A stretch of DNA of 18,707 nucleotides, taken from positions 1 through 18,707 of the forward strand of contig VGAV01000009.1 of assembly GCA_016870695.1 (NCBI GenBank). Reading direction: 5' to 3'. A model generated the notes under the pieces. It saw only the letters and a list, made by a program, of their open reading frames with translations, searched no databases and was not told the origin of the DNA. Shown here one piece after another: positions 1 through 7,162 of the stretch. Source of the DNA: Actinomycetota bacterium (lineage in GTDB: Bacteria; Actinomycetota; Actinomycetes; Actinomycetales; Microbacteriaceae). Position 1 is the first letter of the stretch. The number at the start of each line of letters is the position of its first letter. A program made the translations under genes and the position numbers.

Positions 1-28
1 GATTCGCTCCTCTGGGGTCGGTGCGGGA

Positions 29-310
29 TCAGGAACGGACGAGCCGTGCAATCGCGTCGTTGGCCTCACGAATCTTCTCTGCGGCAACCTGGCCGCCCTC
101 TGCGCTCGCCTCCGCGACGCAGTGGCGGAGGTGATCCCCGAGCAGGGATAGAGCAACCGTCTCCAAAGCCTTCGTCGCGGCGGAGACCTGCGTAAGGATG
201 TCGATGCAGTACTTGTCTTCATCGACCATTCGGGCGATCCCTCGTACCTGACCCTCGACGCGACGCAGCCGCTTCTGGAGGTCGTCTTTGTTGCCCTCGT
301 ATCCGTTCAC
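29..310 (-). CDS. csoR: CsoR-type copper-sensing transcriptional repressor
   Basis: A 93-residue all-helical DUF156/CsoR family repressor that binds Cu(I) and releases DNA. Seen: the N-terminal LxRRVEGQVRGI helix (about residues 13-25) and the three Cu(I) ligand positions of the family, Cys35 (in DKYCIDIL), His60 and Cys64 (in GDHLRHCV). Length matches the family. The start is GTG at 310-308; there is no clear ribosome site, but a -10 box TATGGT lies six bases upstream, so the mRNA is probably leaderless. The inverted repeat at 319-337 overlaps that promoter, which implies autoregulation. Copper-exporting ATPase genes often follow csoR, but the window ends 28 bases after its stop, so its target genes on that side are not seen. 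The family call is secure; copper as inducer is inferred from the Cys-His-Cys set. Confidence 0.93.
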   Translation of the reverse strand: MNGYEGNKDDLQKRLRRVEGQVRGIARMVDEDKYCIDILTQVSAATKALETVALSLLGDHLRHCVAEASAEGGQVAAEKIREANDAIARLVRS

Positions 311-316
311 CTAGAT

Positions 317-345
317 ACCATACCCCCCTAGGGTATGTAGCGCAA
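317..345 (-). promoter_or_regulatory. Leaderless promoter of csoR
   Basis: Read on the minus strand: TTGCGC (345-340), a 17-base spacer, TATGGT (322-317), then six bases to the GTG start at 310. Spacing is ideal for a sigma-70-type promoter whose transcript begins at the start codon. Prediction only. Confidence 0.6.
319..337. promoter_or_regulatory. Likely CsoR operator (perfect inverted repeat)
   Basis: CATACCC (319-325) and GGGTATG (331-337) are perfect reverse complements around a five-base spacer. The TACCC/GGGTA half-sites with a GC-rich core are the known style of CsoR operators. It overlaps the csoR -10 box and spacer, so binding should block csoR transcription. It may also act on the rightward cmtR gene, but its centre is about 105 bases from that start. 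Confidence 0.8.
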
Positions 346-420
346 CACTCCTATTCATCCCCCTGCGCGCGTCCACCGGAGTGGGCCGCCCAACCGGGGA
401 TGATTATTCAGCAAGTCCTG

Positions 421-442
421 TACTGTCGACACGTGTCCACAG
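421..442 (+). promoter_or_regulatory. Leaderless cmtR promoter and probable CmtR operator
   Basis: TACTGT (421-426) sits six bases before the GTG at 433. Overlapping it, CTGTCGACAC (423-432) and GTGTCCACAG (433-442) form a 20-bp palindrome with a single mismatched pair (427/438), centred between 432 and 433, the presumed -1/+1 boundary. No good -35 box is seen around 398-404. ArsR proteins bind such imperfect dyads at start sites; the assignment to CmtR rests on position. Confidence 0.65.
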
Positions 443-777
443 CCACTGCGACTGCCACCGTGACGCATACCGCCGCGCTCGCGCGCCTCGGCCACGCGCT
501 CTCCGACTCCACGCGCGCGGGCGTGCTGCTGGCACTGCGGGAAGCACCCGCCTACCCCTCCGACCTAGCGGACGCTCTCGGCGTCTCCCGACAGGTCATG
601 TCGAACCAGCTCGCGTGCCTTCGAGGGTGCGGGCTCGTGGAGGCTGTGCCGGATGGGCGGCGCACCTGGTATCGGCTTGCTGACTCTCACCTCTCACCCG
701 CCCTGGACGAGCTGCTACGCGTCGTCCTCTATGTCGAACCGGGCTGCTGCGCCGGAGAAAGCTGCACCTGCGCATGA
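433..777 (+). CDS. cmtR: CmtR-type ArsR family metal sensor (Cd/Pb)
   Basis: A winged-helix ArsR-family repressor of 114 residues, close in layout to mycobacterial CmtR, a Cd(II)/Pb(II) sensor. Seen: helix-turn-helix around residues 42-64 (YPSDLADALGVSRQVMSNQL), then the diagnostic CLRGCGLV with Cys62 and Cys66 as the metal-thiolate pair, and the CmtR-like LADSHLSPAL stretch. The tail carries four more cysteines (95, 96, 101, 103) where CmtR has one known C-terminal ligand. An ATG at 400 in frame is possible, but GTG at 433 is preferred: a TACTGT -10 box ends six bases before it and a palindrome is centred on it. The stop overlaps the next start by four bases (ATGA), so it is co-transcribed with the efflux gene it probably controls. 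Confidence 0.85.
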   Translation: MSTATATATVTHTAALARLGHALSDSTRAGVLLALREAPAYPSDLADALGVSRQVMSNQLACLRGCGLVEAVPDGRRTWYRLADSHLSPALDELLRVVLYVEPGCCAGESCTCA

Positions 778-1445
778 CCACCACCACCCCTCGCCCCACA
801 GACGACCGCCGGCACACTCTCCAACGCCGCATCAAGTGGATCGTCACCGCGACGATCGCCTACAACCTCATTGAGGCCGTCGTCGCCATCACCGCCGGCA
901 CCGTCGCCTCATCGGCTGCGCTGATCGGGTTCGGCCTGGACTCCACGATCGAAGTCCTCTCGGCGGCAGCCGTGGCCTGGCAGTTCACCCGCCGCGACCC
1001 CGAGCGGTGGGAGAAGGGCACGCTGCGCGTTATCGCCGTGGCGTTCTTCGCCCTTGCCGCCTACGTCACCGCAACGTCGGTGCTCGCGCTCGTGGGCCAA
1101 GTCGACGTGCAGCACTCCACTGTCGGAATCGTGCTCACCGCGCTCAGCGTCGTCATCATGCCATTCCTCTCGCTGGCGGAACGACGCGCGGGCCGCGAGC
1201 TGGGATCGGCAACCGCTGTGGCCGACTCCAAGCAGACCCTCATCTGCACCTACCTGTCCGCCGCGGTTCTCGTCGGCCTCATTGTCAACAGCCTGTTCGG
1301 CTGGTGGTGGGCCGATGCGATCGCCGGACTCGTCATCGCCGCCTTCGCAATCCGAGAGGGTATCGAGGCATGGCGCGGCGACGCCTGCGCCACCTCCGTG
1401 GGAATGCTCCTCGAGGAAGAGCGCGACGACGACCATCACCGCTGA
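774..1445 (+). CDS. Cation-efflux (CDF-like) membrane transporter
   Basis: A 223-residue multi-TM cation transporter of the compact CDF-like type often paired with CmtR in actinobacteria. Seen: an acidic motif in TM2, GFGLDSTIEV with Asp56 and Glu60 where CDF proteins carry their metal ligands; a second candidate site in ADSKQTLICTYLS (Asp151, Cys158); and an acidic/His-rich end (EEERDDDHHR). The long cytoplasmic C-terminal domain of CzcD-type CDFs is absent. The start ATG overlaps the cmtR stop by four bases, implying translational coupling. Probable role: export of Cd(II), Pb(II) or Zn(II), derepressed when CmtR binds metal. Family is fairly secure; the substrate is inferred from the neighbour. 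Confidence 0.8.
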   Translation: MTTTTPRPTDDRRHTLQRRIKWIVTATIAYNLIEAVVAITAGTVASSAALIGFGLDSTIEVLSAAAVAWQFTRRDPERWEKGTLRVIAVAFFALAAYVTATSVLALVGQVDVQHSTVGIVLTALSVVIMPFLSLAERRAGRELGSATAVADSKQTLICTYLSAAVLVGLIVNSLFGWWWADAIAGLVIAAFAIREGIEAWRGDACATSVGMLLEEERDDDHHR

Positions 1446-1460
1446 GCGGGTAGAGCACCT

Positions 1461-1483
1461 CAGATCAGCCATGACGGCTTCTG
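1461..1483. terminator. Weak hairpin between convergent genes
   Basis: In the 71-base gap between the convergent CDF-like and copD-ctaG genes, CAGA..AGCC (1461-1470) pairs with GGCTTCTG (1476-1483) with a two-base bulge and a five-base loop. There is no T-tract, so termination is only a guess. Confidence 0.25.
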
Positions 1484-1516
1484 TCGCACGCCGCATGAGG
1501 AATCTAGGACGTCGTT

Positions 1517-3460
1517 CTACCGCGCACGGGAGAGGAACACCACCCACCCACCCAGAACGACCGCGATCGCGGAGCCAGCAGCCAGCACCACTCCACCGAA
1601 GTCTTGGTCTTCGGCTGGTGCTCTACCCCAGGTGCGGCCCATCGCACCGAACCAGTCGGCGGCTACTAGACCGGCAGTAGAGATGTACACAGATACAACC
1701 GCCATCGCCACAGCTAAACCGACGACCATCAGCAGCTTCATCTGTGTCGGCCGGCGGCTGGACCCGTCACCACCTATCAAGCCACGCACGAGCAGAGATC
1801 CCACGACGAGGGTTGCTGCCGTCGCCATTTGCCGCCCTAGGAGATCCCCTACTGTCCAACGGAGGAGGTCAGAACTGAAAAGCAGCCAAATCAACATCGC
1901 GGTGGCCGGGACAGCGACCACGGGTGCCGAAGCGAAACGCACACCTCGCGAATGCATGAGCACCTGCGCCCATTCATACCCTCCCCTGCTGCCGTCTTCG
2001 CGGCGATGGGCTGCCTTGCGGGCGAGCTCGATTGGCGCCCCGGCTGCGAGAAGGGGCACCACCCCGACAAGGAGAATGACTATCCCAAGAACGTGCGCAC
2101 TGTAGATGTAGCTACGGTAAGCGCCCAACGCTCCGCTAGTGACCCATACCAAGAGGAGCGTCCCTGCCACCCACGCGGTCGCCCGCCAGGGGTTCCATCG
2201 GTACCCACGCGCCTTTAGCCGCAGCACAGCGCTCACGTAGAAGATGAGTCCGAGCACGGCGGCAACTAACCACAGCAGGTCGGGGCTCCACGCCGTGAAC
2301 CAACGCGACATAGTCCACTCAGGAGGTAGCGGAGCGCCGGTGAGTACCTCAGCGGGTGTGAGCGCGCCTGCAGGTTCGGGGAGAATCGGCGGCGGTGTTC
2401 TCGCGAGAGCGGCAGCCGCTCCACTAGCCATCCCCATCAATCCCAACTCCGCACACAACAGCAGCCAGAAAGTCTTGGCGTCGCTGGGGTTGGCGCGCAT
2501 CCTTCGGAGTAGACGCAGTCGGTAGATCGCCCCCAGAACACCGATGGCGGTGAGGGCTACAACCTTGACGATGAGGATGAGGCCGTAAGGGGAGGCGAGA
2601 GCACCGAGAGTTTCTAGGCCGATGGCGGCTCGAACCGTGCCCGAGAACGCGACGAGCGCGAAGGCAATAACGGCGATGGTGGAGTACCGCATCAGAACTG
2701 TCGCCATCTCACTCTTGGAAGTGACGGAACGAATGATCGCCAGCAGCAGCAGACCACCGAGCCAGACCGCTGCGGCGATGAGGTGTATGACGATGGCTGT
2801 CGTGGCTTGCTGGTGAGAGGCCTCATCACCTGAATGGCCTTGTGTTCCCATCGGGACAAGCGCTGCCAGCGCGAGAAGTGCCACGGTTGCTGTCCCGCCC
2901 CACGAACGCACCGCAAATGTGAGCACCGCGAGAATGGCACCCGCGATGGTCGTCATCAACCACACACGTCCCCCCTCGGTCTGCACGAGGTACCGGCCAA
3001 GCTGAGACCCGAATTCGGGACCGGCATTGAACGCGGGGTTGAAGATGACCATGAAGCTGAAGAAGCCAGTAGCAGCAGATGCCACAGTGAAGATGGCGGC
3101 ACATACCGCGGCAACATCCAACGCCAATTCAAACCCGCGCTGTTCGACGCGCAACGTGAACAAGGCGACAAAGAGCGCCCCTCCCATCCCCGCGGCGCTC
3201 ATGTTTACGACGAGCTTTGACACTGGCAGCCCCCACCTTGCGAGGGGCCCTGCGTCGGCTAGTTGCAAGGGGGCAGCGCCACCGCCGACTGCGAGAGCGC
3301 ACACCAAGGCAGCGACTGCGCTGACGACGAGGATGATGAGCGCAATCACGCGGTACACGTTCCAACGGCGCGGTTGCAGAGACGGAAGCCGCGTGGAGCC
3401 AGGTGACCCCACCGTCACCGTCGGGTGGGCGCGCCCAAGCTTGGCGCCGGAAGTAGGCAT
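1517..3460 (-). CDS. copD: CopD–CtaG fusion: copper transport / oxidase-assembly membrane protein
   Basis: A 647-residue polytopic membrane protein. The first half carries a CopD domain, recognised by IHLIAAAVWLGGLLLLA near residues 225-241 within a TM-rich stretch; CopD partners CopC in copper movement across the membrane. From about residue 390 a caa3-type CtaG domain follows, with HVLGIVILLVGVVPLLAAGAP, LMHSRGVRFASAPVVAVP and, near the end, the family's EDQDFGG signature. This fused architecture is known in actinobacteria. Of the two histidines I expect in the first CtaG motif (SxHMxxH), only the first remains (SAHVLGI). The start ATG shares one base with the resC stop (TGATG), so the two are coupled. 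It is the last gene of the copC operon. Likely role: copper delivery for exported cuproproteins or oxidase; direction of transport is not decided by sequence. Confidence 0.88.
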   Translation of the reverse strand: MPTSGAKLGRAHPTVTVGSPGSTRLPSLQPRRWNVYRVIALIILVVSAVAALVCALAVGGGAAPLQLADAGPLARWGLPVSKLVVNMSAAGMGGALFVALFTLRVEQRGFELALDVAAVCAAIFTVASAATGFFSFMVIFNPAFNAGPEFGSQLGRYLVQTEGGRVWLMTTIAGAILAVLTFAVRSWGGTATVALLALAALVPMGTQGHSGDEASHQQATTAIVIHLIAAAVWLGGLLLLAIIRSVTSKSEMATVLMRYSTIAVIAFALVAFSGTVRAAIGLETLGALASPYGLILIVKVVALTAIGVLGAIYRLRLLRRMRANPSDAKTFWLLLCAELGLMGMASGAAAALARTPPPILPEPAGALTPAEVLTGAPLPPEWTMSRWFTAWSPDLLWLVAAVLGLIFYVSAVLRLKARGYRWNPWRATAWVAGTLLLVWVTSGALGAYRSYIYSAHVLGIVILLVGVVPLLAAGAPIELARKAAHRREDGSRGGYEWAQVLMHSRGVRFASAPVVAVPATAMLIWLLFSSDLLRWTVGDLLGRQMATAATLVVGSLLVRGLIGGDGSSRRPTQMKLLMVVGLAVAMAVVSVYISTAGLVAADWFGAMGRTWGRAPAEDQDFGGVVLAAGSAIAVVLGGWVVFLSRAR

Positions 3461-4443
3461 CAGTTCAGCCCCGAATAGGCATGCAGACCCTTAAAGAACA
3501 TGTTCACGGCAGTGAAGTTGAATAGCACCGCAGCGAACCCGACGATGGACAGCCACGCAGAACGGTTACCGCGCCATCCACGGGTGGCACGGGCGTGGAT
3601 GTACCCGGCGTACAGCACCCAGATGATGAAAGTCCACACCTCTTTGGTATCAAAACCCCAGAAGCGTCCCCAGGAGTCGTTTGCCCAGATGGCTCCGGCG
3701 ATCAGGGTGAAGGTCCAGAAGATGAAGCCAATGATGGCGAACCGGTAAGCCAGGGCTTCCAGATCTTCAGAGGTGGGCAGGGTTCGAAGCAGGCCCCGCC
3801 GCGTGTTGACGGAGGGGCGATTCTCGCGCCGGTGTTGCAGAAGTTGCGTCACGGACAGGCCGCACGCGATGGCGAACAGCGCAGTCGCAAGGGAGGCCAC
3901 GAAGACGTGGATGACAAGCCACACGCTTCGCAGCGGGTCCATCAGAGGGGTGACTTCGACGTAGAACGCCAAGGTCGCACCACCCAGAAGAAGGACGACC
4001 ATCCCAAGCAAGAAGGAGCCGAGGAAACGCAGGTCGTACCACCGAAGGACGAAAAGGAACACGCCGACGATGAGAAGGGTGCCGGTGAGTGCGAATTCGT
4101 ACATGTTCGCCCACGGCACACGGGCTGCGGCGATGCCTCGGAGGACATCCCCGCTCAGCTGCAGCGCGAATCCCAAAATGGTGAGAGCTGTTCCAATACG
4201 AGCCCATACGAGACGTTCGCGCTCACGTGGCGGCACTTGCAATTGCACCGCGGCCGCCGGGGTCGCCACCGGGGGAGCCCCGTCCCCGACCGTTACGAGT
4301 TCCGCAGCGCGCGCCTCGACGCGAGACACGCGCACGGCAAGGTCGATGGCATACGCCGCAAAGGCGAGCGCGTAAACGCCGATGGCCGTCCACACCATCA
4401 GCAGGGACAGCCCATCAAGGGTGAGGGCGGATGATTCGGTCAC
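3460..4443 (-). CDS. resC: System II cytochrome c biogenesis protein ResC/CcsB
   Basis: A 327-residue haem-handling membrane protein (CcsA/ResC family) that with ResB presents haem to apocytochrome c outside the membrane. Seen: the tryptophan-rich WWD-type motif WGRFWGFDTKEVW at residues 258-270; histidines in the expected places, His179 (WLVIHVF), His283 (YIHARA) and His321 (GLHAYSG); and about eight TM segments. A longer reading frame extends to 4611, but the GTG at 4443 is preferred: AAGGA (4456-4452) lies eight bases upstream, and the upstream residues are arginine-rich and overlap the preceding gene. It starts 11 bases after the DUF4307-like stop and ends overlapping copD-ctaG. Its partner ResB is in the other large operon. 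Confidence 0.92.
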   Translation of the reverse strand: MTESSALTLDGLSLLMVWTAIGVYALAFAAYAIDLAVRVSRVEARAAELVTVGDGAPPVATPAAAVQLQVPPRERERLVWARIGTALTILGFALQLSGDVLRGIAAARVPWANMYEFALTGTLLIVGVFLFVLRWYDLRFLGSFLLGMVVLLLGGATLAFYVEVTPLMDPLRSVWLVIHVFVASLATALFAIACGLSVTQLLQHRRENRPSVNTRRGLLRTLPTSEDLEALAYRFAIIGFIFWTFTLIAGAIWANDSWGRFWGFDTKEVWTFIIWVLYAGYIHARATRGWRGNRSAWLSIVGFAAVLFNFTAVNMFFKGLHAYSGLN

Positions 4444-4454
4444 GGGTGGAATCC

Positions 4455-4907
4455 TTAGATTGTCCAGCACTCTTTGACGGTGCCGGTGGTTGCTAGGGCG
4501 AGGGTCGGAACGCGTTCGGTGAAGGATCGAGTGGTCTCGGGGAAGGGGCCGTACTCGACGACCCGCCACCCCACGACGCCGAAATCCTCGTCCAGGGCTT
4601 GGATGGCGCACGCAAACCGTGCGCCGGAGGGAGGGGTGGCTTGAAAGGACACCGTCACAGCCCGCTCATCGACGACGAGGTAGCCGGTCTCGGCGATGGA
4701 GATGTCGTCCAAGCTGTTTTGAAGTGTGATCCAGACCAGGTAGGCAATGGCAGCCACCGCGAACACAGCGACACTGACCCAGAAAGCTCGGCGACGCCAG
4801 GGAAGCGCAGTGCGGCCGTATCGATCGTCGAGTTTCGTTTGCAGTGCCGTTCGCTGCGGTGCGGCGCGGCGCCTGCCGCCGCGCTTTGTAGGGGCGCATT
4901 TAGTCAC
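4455..4907 (-). CDS. DUF4307-like single-TM membrane protein
   Basis: A 150-residue protein of unknown function resembling the actinobacterial DUF4307 family: a basic N-terminus with DDRYGR (residues 27-32), one TM helix at about 41-61, then an outside beta-rich domain with VTVSFQ and two cysteines, Cys100 (ARFACAIQAL) and Cys147 (VKECW), that could form a disulfide. A GTG at 4928 is possible, but the GTG at 4907 forms a four-base GTGA overlap with the stop of the upstream M23 gene and is preferred. Its place between an M23 peptidase and resC suggests a job at the outer membrane face; no catalytic motif is visible. The family call is from recall of the RYGR-TM-Cys layout. Confidence 0.7.
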   Translation of the reverse strand: MTKCAPTKRGGRRRAAPQRTALQTKLDDRYGRTALPWRRRAFWVSVAVFAVAAIAYLVWITLQNSLDDISIAETGYLVVDERAVTVSFQATPPSGARFACAIQALDEDFGVVGWRVVEYGPFPETTRSFTERVPTLALATTGTVKECWTI

Positions 4908-5758
4908 TGAGCATTCGCTTCCAACCACGCCAGGGAATCCACGGTGACGTCGTTGACGGACACCTCGAAATGCAAGTGGTTTGCGGTGGAGCGGCCCGTG
5001 CTTCCGACGAGGCCGAGGAGTTGACCCGCCTGCACTTGCTGGCCGCTGCCGACCTGTCGGCTGTTGTACTGCATGTGCGGGTAGACGGCCCGGATACGTT
5101 GGCCGTTGACGACGGAATCTACGGTGACGGCGACGCCATAGGCGCCATAGCTCTCGCTCGAGATGCCGACTGTACCGGCCACGGACGCGTAGATTGGCGT
5201 GCCTCCCGCGGTGACCATATCGGTGCCCATGTGCGCCCCGCCTCGTGCCCCGAATCGGTCGGTGACATTGAACGTCGAGGTCAGTGGCCAGCGCACGACG
5301 CCGCTACCGGTGGCGAGGACAGGGACTGCACGTCCGGTGGCGGAGGTGGTGGCGGGTCGAGCTGCACCTGCGGCGCGTGCTGCGGCGGCCGCAGCTGCCG
5401 CAGCCTCTTTCGCCTTCTTTTGTTCGATTTCTTCCTGGGAGGTTGCGGCGTAGCTTTGCCTGTCCAAGGGGAAAGCGGGCAGCGCGCGGGATGCGGTGAA
5501 TTGTTGTGAGTCGCCCGCACCGGCTTGCTGCAGAGTGAGCTCGGTGACCACGGGTGAAGCGGCGTACGCCGGCAGCGCCAGAGGACACATCAGGGCCACC
5601 GCTAACGCACTTGCGACCAGCGGGCGAGCGCGCGATGAGTGCGCGGCCTTGGGCCGGCGGGAGCGCCACGCGTCACGCATCCTGAACCCATTAGCGTGGC
5701 GCCGTTCCTTGCGGGTCAGGGGGCGTGGCTGGTGAGCTGGCTGAATCTCACTGCTCAT
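4904..5758 (-). CDS. Secreted M23-family metallopeptidase
   Basis: A 284-residue exported zinc peptidase of the lysostaphin/LytM type, whose usual substrate is peptidoglycan cross-bridges. Seen: a long basic N-terminus followed by a signal core and AYA cleavage-like site near residues 45-67; an alanine-rich, probably helical linker (about 107-133); and the peptidase domain with His166 and Asp170 (GAHMGTDM), His218 (YPHMQ) and His241/His243 (NHLHFEV), which complete the HxxxD...HxH zinc and catalytic set. ATG at 5758 is chosen over an upstream start at 5827 because AAGGGGG lies about nine bases upstream and the longer form would run far into copC. It overlaps the copC end by 11 bases. A wall hydrolase inside a copper/cytochrome operon is unusual. 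Confidence 0.9.
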   Translation of the reverse strand: MSSEIQPAHQPRPLTRKERRHANGFRMRDAWRSRRPKAAHSSRARPLVASALAVALMCPLALPAYAASPVVTELTLQQAGAGDSQQFTASRALPAFPLDRQSYAATSQEEIEQKKAKEAAAAAAAAARAAGAARPATTSATGRAVPVLATGSGVVRWPLTSTFNVTDRFGARGGAHMGTDMVTAGGTPIYASVAGTVGISSESYGAYGVAVTVDSVVNGQRIRAVYPHMQYNSRQVGSGQQVQAGQLLGLVGSTGRSTANHLHFEVSVNDVTVDSLAWLEANAQ

Positions 5759-6440
5759 CGACAGTGCCCCCTTGTCGCTGCTGCTCCATCTGCTGTCGTT
5801 GACGCCGTCCGAACGAAAAAAGCACAAGCGCTGCCACCCCCAGAATGACGACGGCGGTTCCAGTCGCTACCAGCGGGAGACCGATGCCGCTGTGCGGCTC
5901 TTCGACCTCCGCCATGGCGCCTGATGTCGCGCTCTGTTCTGGTGTCGAAGAGACGGCAGGGCTCTGCCCAGGTGCGGAGGGGGCACCCGTGGCAGGAGAA
6001 GGGTCCGGTTCGGCGGAGGACGTAGGCGCCACGGGAGCGTCAACTGTGAACGCATACTCACCGCTGATGGGGTGACCGTCGCTGGAGACCACGCGCCAGC
6101 GCACCGTGACTATGCCTGGAGAGAGGACCGGCTCCACCGCCTGAGTGACCGTCGTGTCAGTGACGACCGGAGGCGTCCGTGCAACGTTCGCTCCAGAGGA
6201 GTCAATCACTTCTACCGCGATGGCGCTGGAGGCGTCGAAGACCTCCCCGCTGTAGGTCATTGACACCTCGGCAGGAGTTGACGTGACCACTGAGTCTGCT
6301 GTTGGAGAGGACTGGACTAAAGCGTCGTGAGCACGAGCCGGCGGGGAACTAGACAGGACGAGCATTACTGACAGTGCCGTCGCGATAATGCCGGCGGCTG
6401 CGAACCAGCGAGGCGAACGGGTGGCAAAAAGCGTGTGCAT
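5748..6440 (-). CDS. copC: CopC copper-binding protein, membrane anchored
   Basis: A 230-residue exported copper carrier. Seen: signal peptide ending ARA before His38 (AHDALVQSSP), so the mature protein begins with the histidine needed for a Cu(II) brace; Asp121 and His123 in SSDGHPISGEY complete the Cu(II) site; a Pro/Ser/Ala-rich linker (about 135-175) and a C-terminal TM helix (about 187-208) with an Arg/Gln-rich cytosolic tail. The methionine-rich Cu(I) site of classical CopC is not seen. The start ATG is preceded by GAAAG. It lies 168 bases after the stop of a small membrane protein gene and overlaps the M23 gene by 11 bases. Likely partner: the CopD domain at the end of this operon. Confidence 0.92.
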   Translation of the reverse strand: MHTLFATRSPRWFAAAGIIATALSVMLVLSSSPPARAHDALVQSSPTADSVVTSTPAEVSMTYSGEVFDASSAIAVEVIDSSGANVARTPPVVTDTTVTQAVEPVLSPGIVTVRWRVVSSDGHPISGEYAFTVDAPVAPTSSAEPDPSPATGAPSAPGQSPAVSSTPEQSATSGAMAEVEEPHSGIGLPLVATGTAVVILGVAALVLFSFGRRQRQQMEQQRQGGTVDEQ

Positions 6441-6608
6441 GGCGACTTTCAGTGGGACTGCGGCGCCTGGGACTGGTCACCTATGGCAGTCGTCGATCAA
6501 TCGGACCTTGAACGCTCTGAGTGCATCTGTACGGCCCGCCCTGTGAGGTGGGAATGATGCGTTTGACTACAGCTTCGTTGGCGTAGTGTCTCAGAGCACC
6601 GGCATGGC
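6441..6608. other. Intergenic gap upstream of copC
   Basis: A 168-base gap between the small membrane protein gene and copC. I see no convincing minus-strand promoter or metal operator here. It holds a long-range inverted repeat, GCTCTGAG (6514-6521) with CTCAGAGC (6590-6597), and a promoter-like TTGACT-15-TAGTGT on the plus strand with no gene downstream. Confidence 0.4.
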
Positions 6609-7049
6609 TCAGGTCCGTGAGAGAGACAATTCAGTCAAGCTCAGCGTCGTGGGGTGTGGACGGACGGTCCGCACGGGACGAGGCTGGTCGCGTCGATGTG
6701 AGCAAATGGCATTGAGTTGGGACCGCGTGAGGCGGAAGCGACGCTCCAGCAGCATTCCCCCAACACACACTCCGACCAGGCATAGGGCTACAGCCGCCGC
6801 CGGGAGAGCCTGCGTCAGGCTGGTAACAACGTCACCGGCGGGCTCATCTAGGACTGTTTGGCTACCTTGACCGCTCTCTCCCGTGAGGGTCAAGGAGGGC
6901 ACGTCGGAGATCGCGGAAGCATCAGAGTGGCTGCTCGACCACATAGCAAGGAGACACATCAAGAGCAGGACGAGGCTGGCTATGATCCTCATTCTCACGA
7001 CGGAGGCGGTAGTGGATCCTAGTGGGGCGCGTCCCGCGGTCACCGGCAT
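6609..7049 (-). CDS. Small two-TM membrane protein, SRT C-terminus (copy 1)
   Basis: A 146-residue protein with an N-terminal hydrophobic segment (about residues 21-37, RIIASLVLLLMCLLAMW), an outside linker, a second TM with ALCLVGVCVGGMLL (about 87-101), then an arginine-rich tail ending LTELSLSRT. The gene at 15705-16136 has the same layout, the same ALC-hydrophobic-GV core and an equivalent ending (IAQLGISRT), so they are related and both are real genes. The layout recalls small actinobacterial proteins of the DUF6153 type, but I am not sure of that. ATG at 7049 is chosen because TACTAT lies seven bases upstream (leaderless); Met20 at 6992 is an alternative. It precedes copC by 168 bases and may lead that operon. 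Function unknown. Confidence 0.65.
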   Translation of the reverse strand: MPVTAGRAPLGSTTASVVRMRIIASLVLLLMCLLAMWSSSHSDASAISDVPSLTLTGESGQGSQTVLDEPAGDVVTSLTQALPAAAVALCLVGVCVGGMLLERRFRLTRSQLNAICSHRRDQPRPVRTVRPHPTTLSLTELSLSRT

Positions 7050-7056
7050 TGCAGCG

Positions 7057-7062
7057 ATAGTA
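7057..7062 (-). promoter_or_regulatory. -10 box of a leaderless promoter (small protein copy 1 / copC operon)
   Basis: TACTAT read on the minus strand at 7062-7057, followed by seven bases and the ATG at 7049. The -35 region is weak (CTGTGA at 7085-7080). It would drive the small protein and perhaps copC onwards. Confidence 0.5.
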
Positions 7063-7162
7063 CCAATCCCACCTGCCCGTCACAGCCGGGCCGGGGCAGC
7101 TCGCGGTCGTACAGCGTGCGCGGCTCGTGCGGGGTGCGATGCAGTCCTCCGTCCTGTGCAGC

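Noticed and set aside
909..1547. A 212-codon minus-strand open frame opposite the CDF-like gene
   Set aside because: Antisense shadow; no motif and it would run into copD-ctaG.
3595..4434. A 279-codon plus-strand open frame opposite resC
   Set aside because: Antisense to a clear ResC gene; the translation is rich in Gln, Glu, Asp and Gly with no domain, typical of a high-GC shadow frame.
6562..6589. Plus-strand promoter-like TTTGAC-16-TAGTGT
   Set aside because: No credible plus-strand gene follows; an antisense RNA to the small protein gene is possible but unsupported.
6514..6597. Inverted repeat GCTCTGAG / CTCAGAGC upstream of copC
   Set aside because: The arms are 68 bases apart with no matching flank; a chance pair is likely and it does not look like a metal operator.
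7050..7162. Possible remnant coding sequence between lnt and the small membrane protein gene
   Set aside because: One frame gives a protein-like stretch, but there is no recognised domain or start signal, so I do not call a pseudogene.
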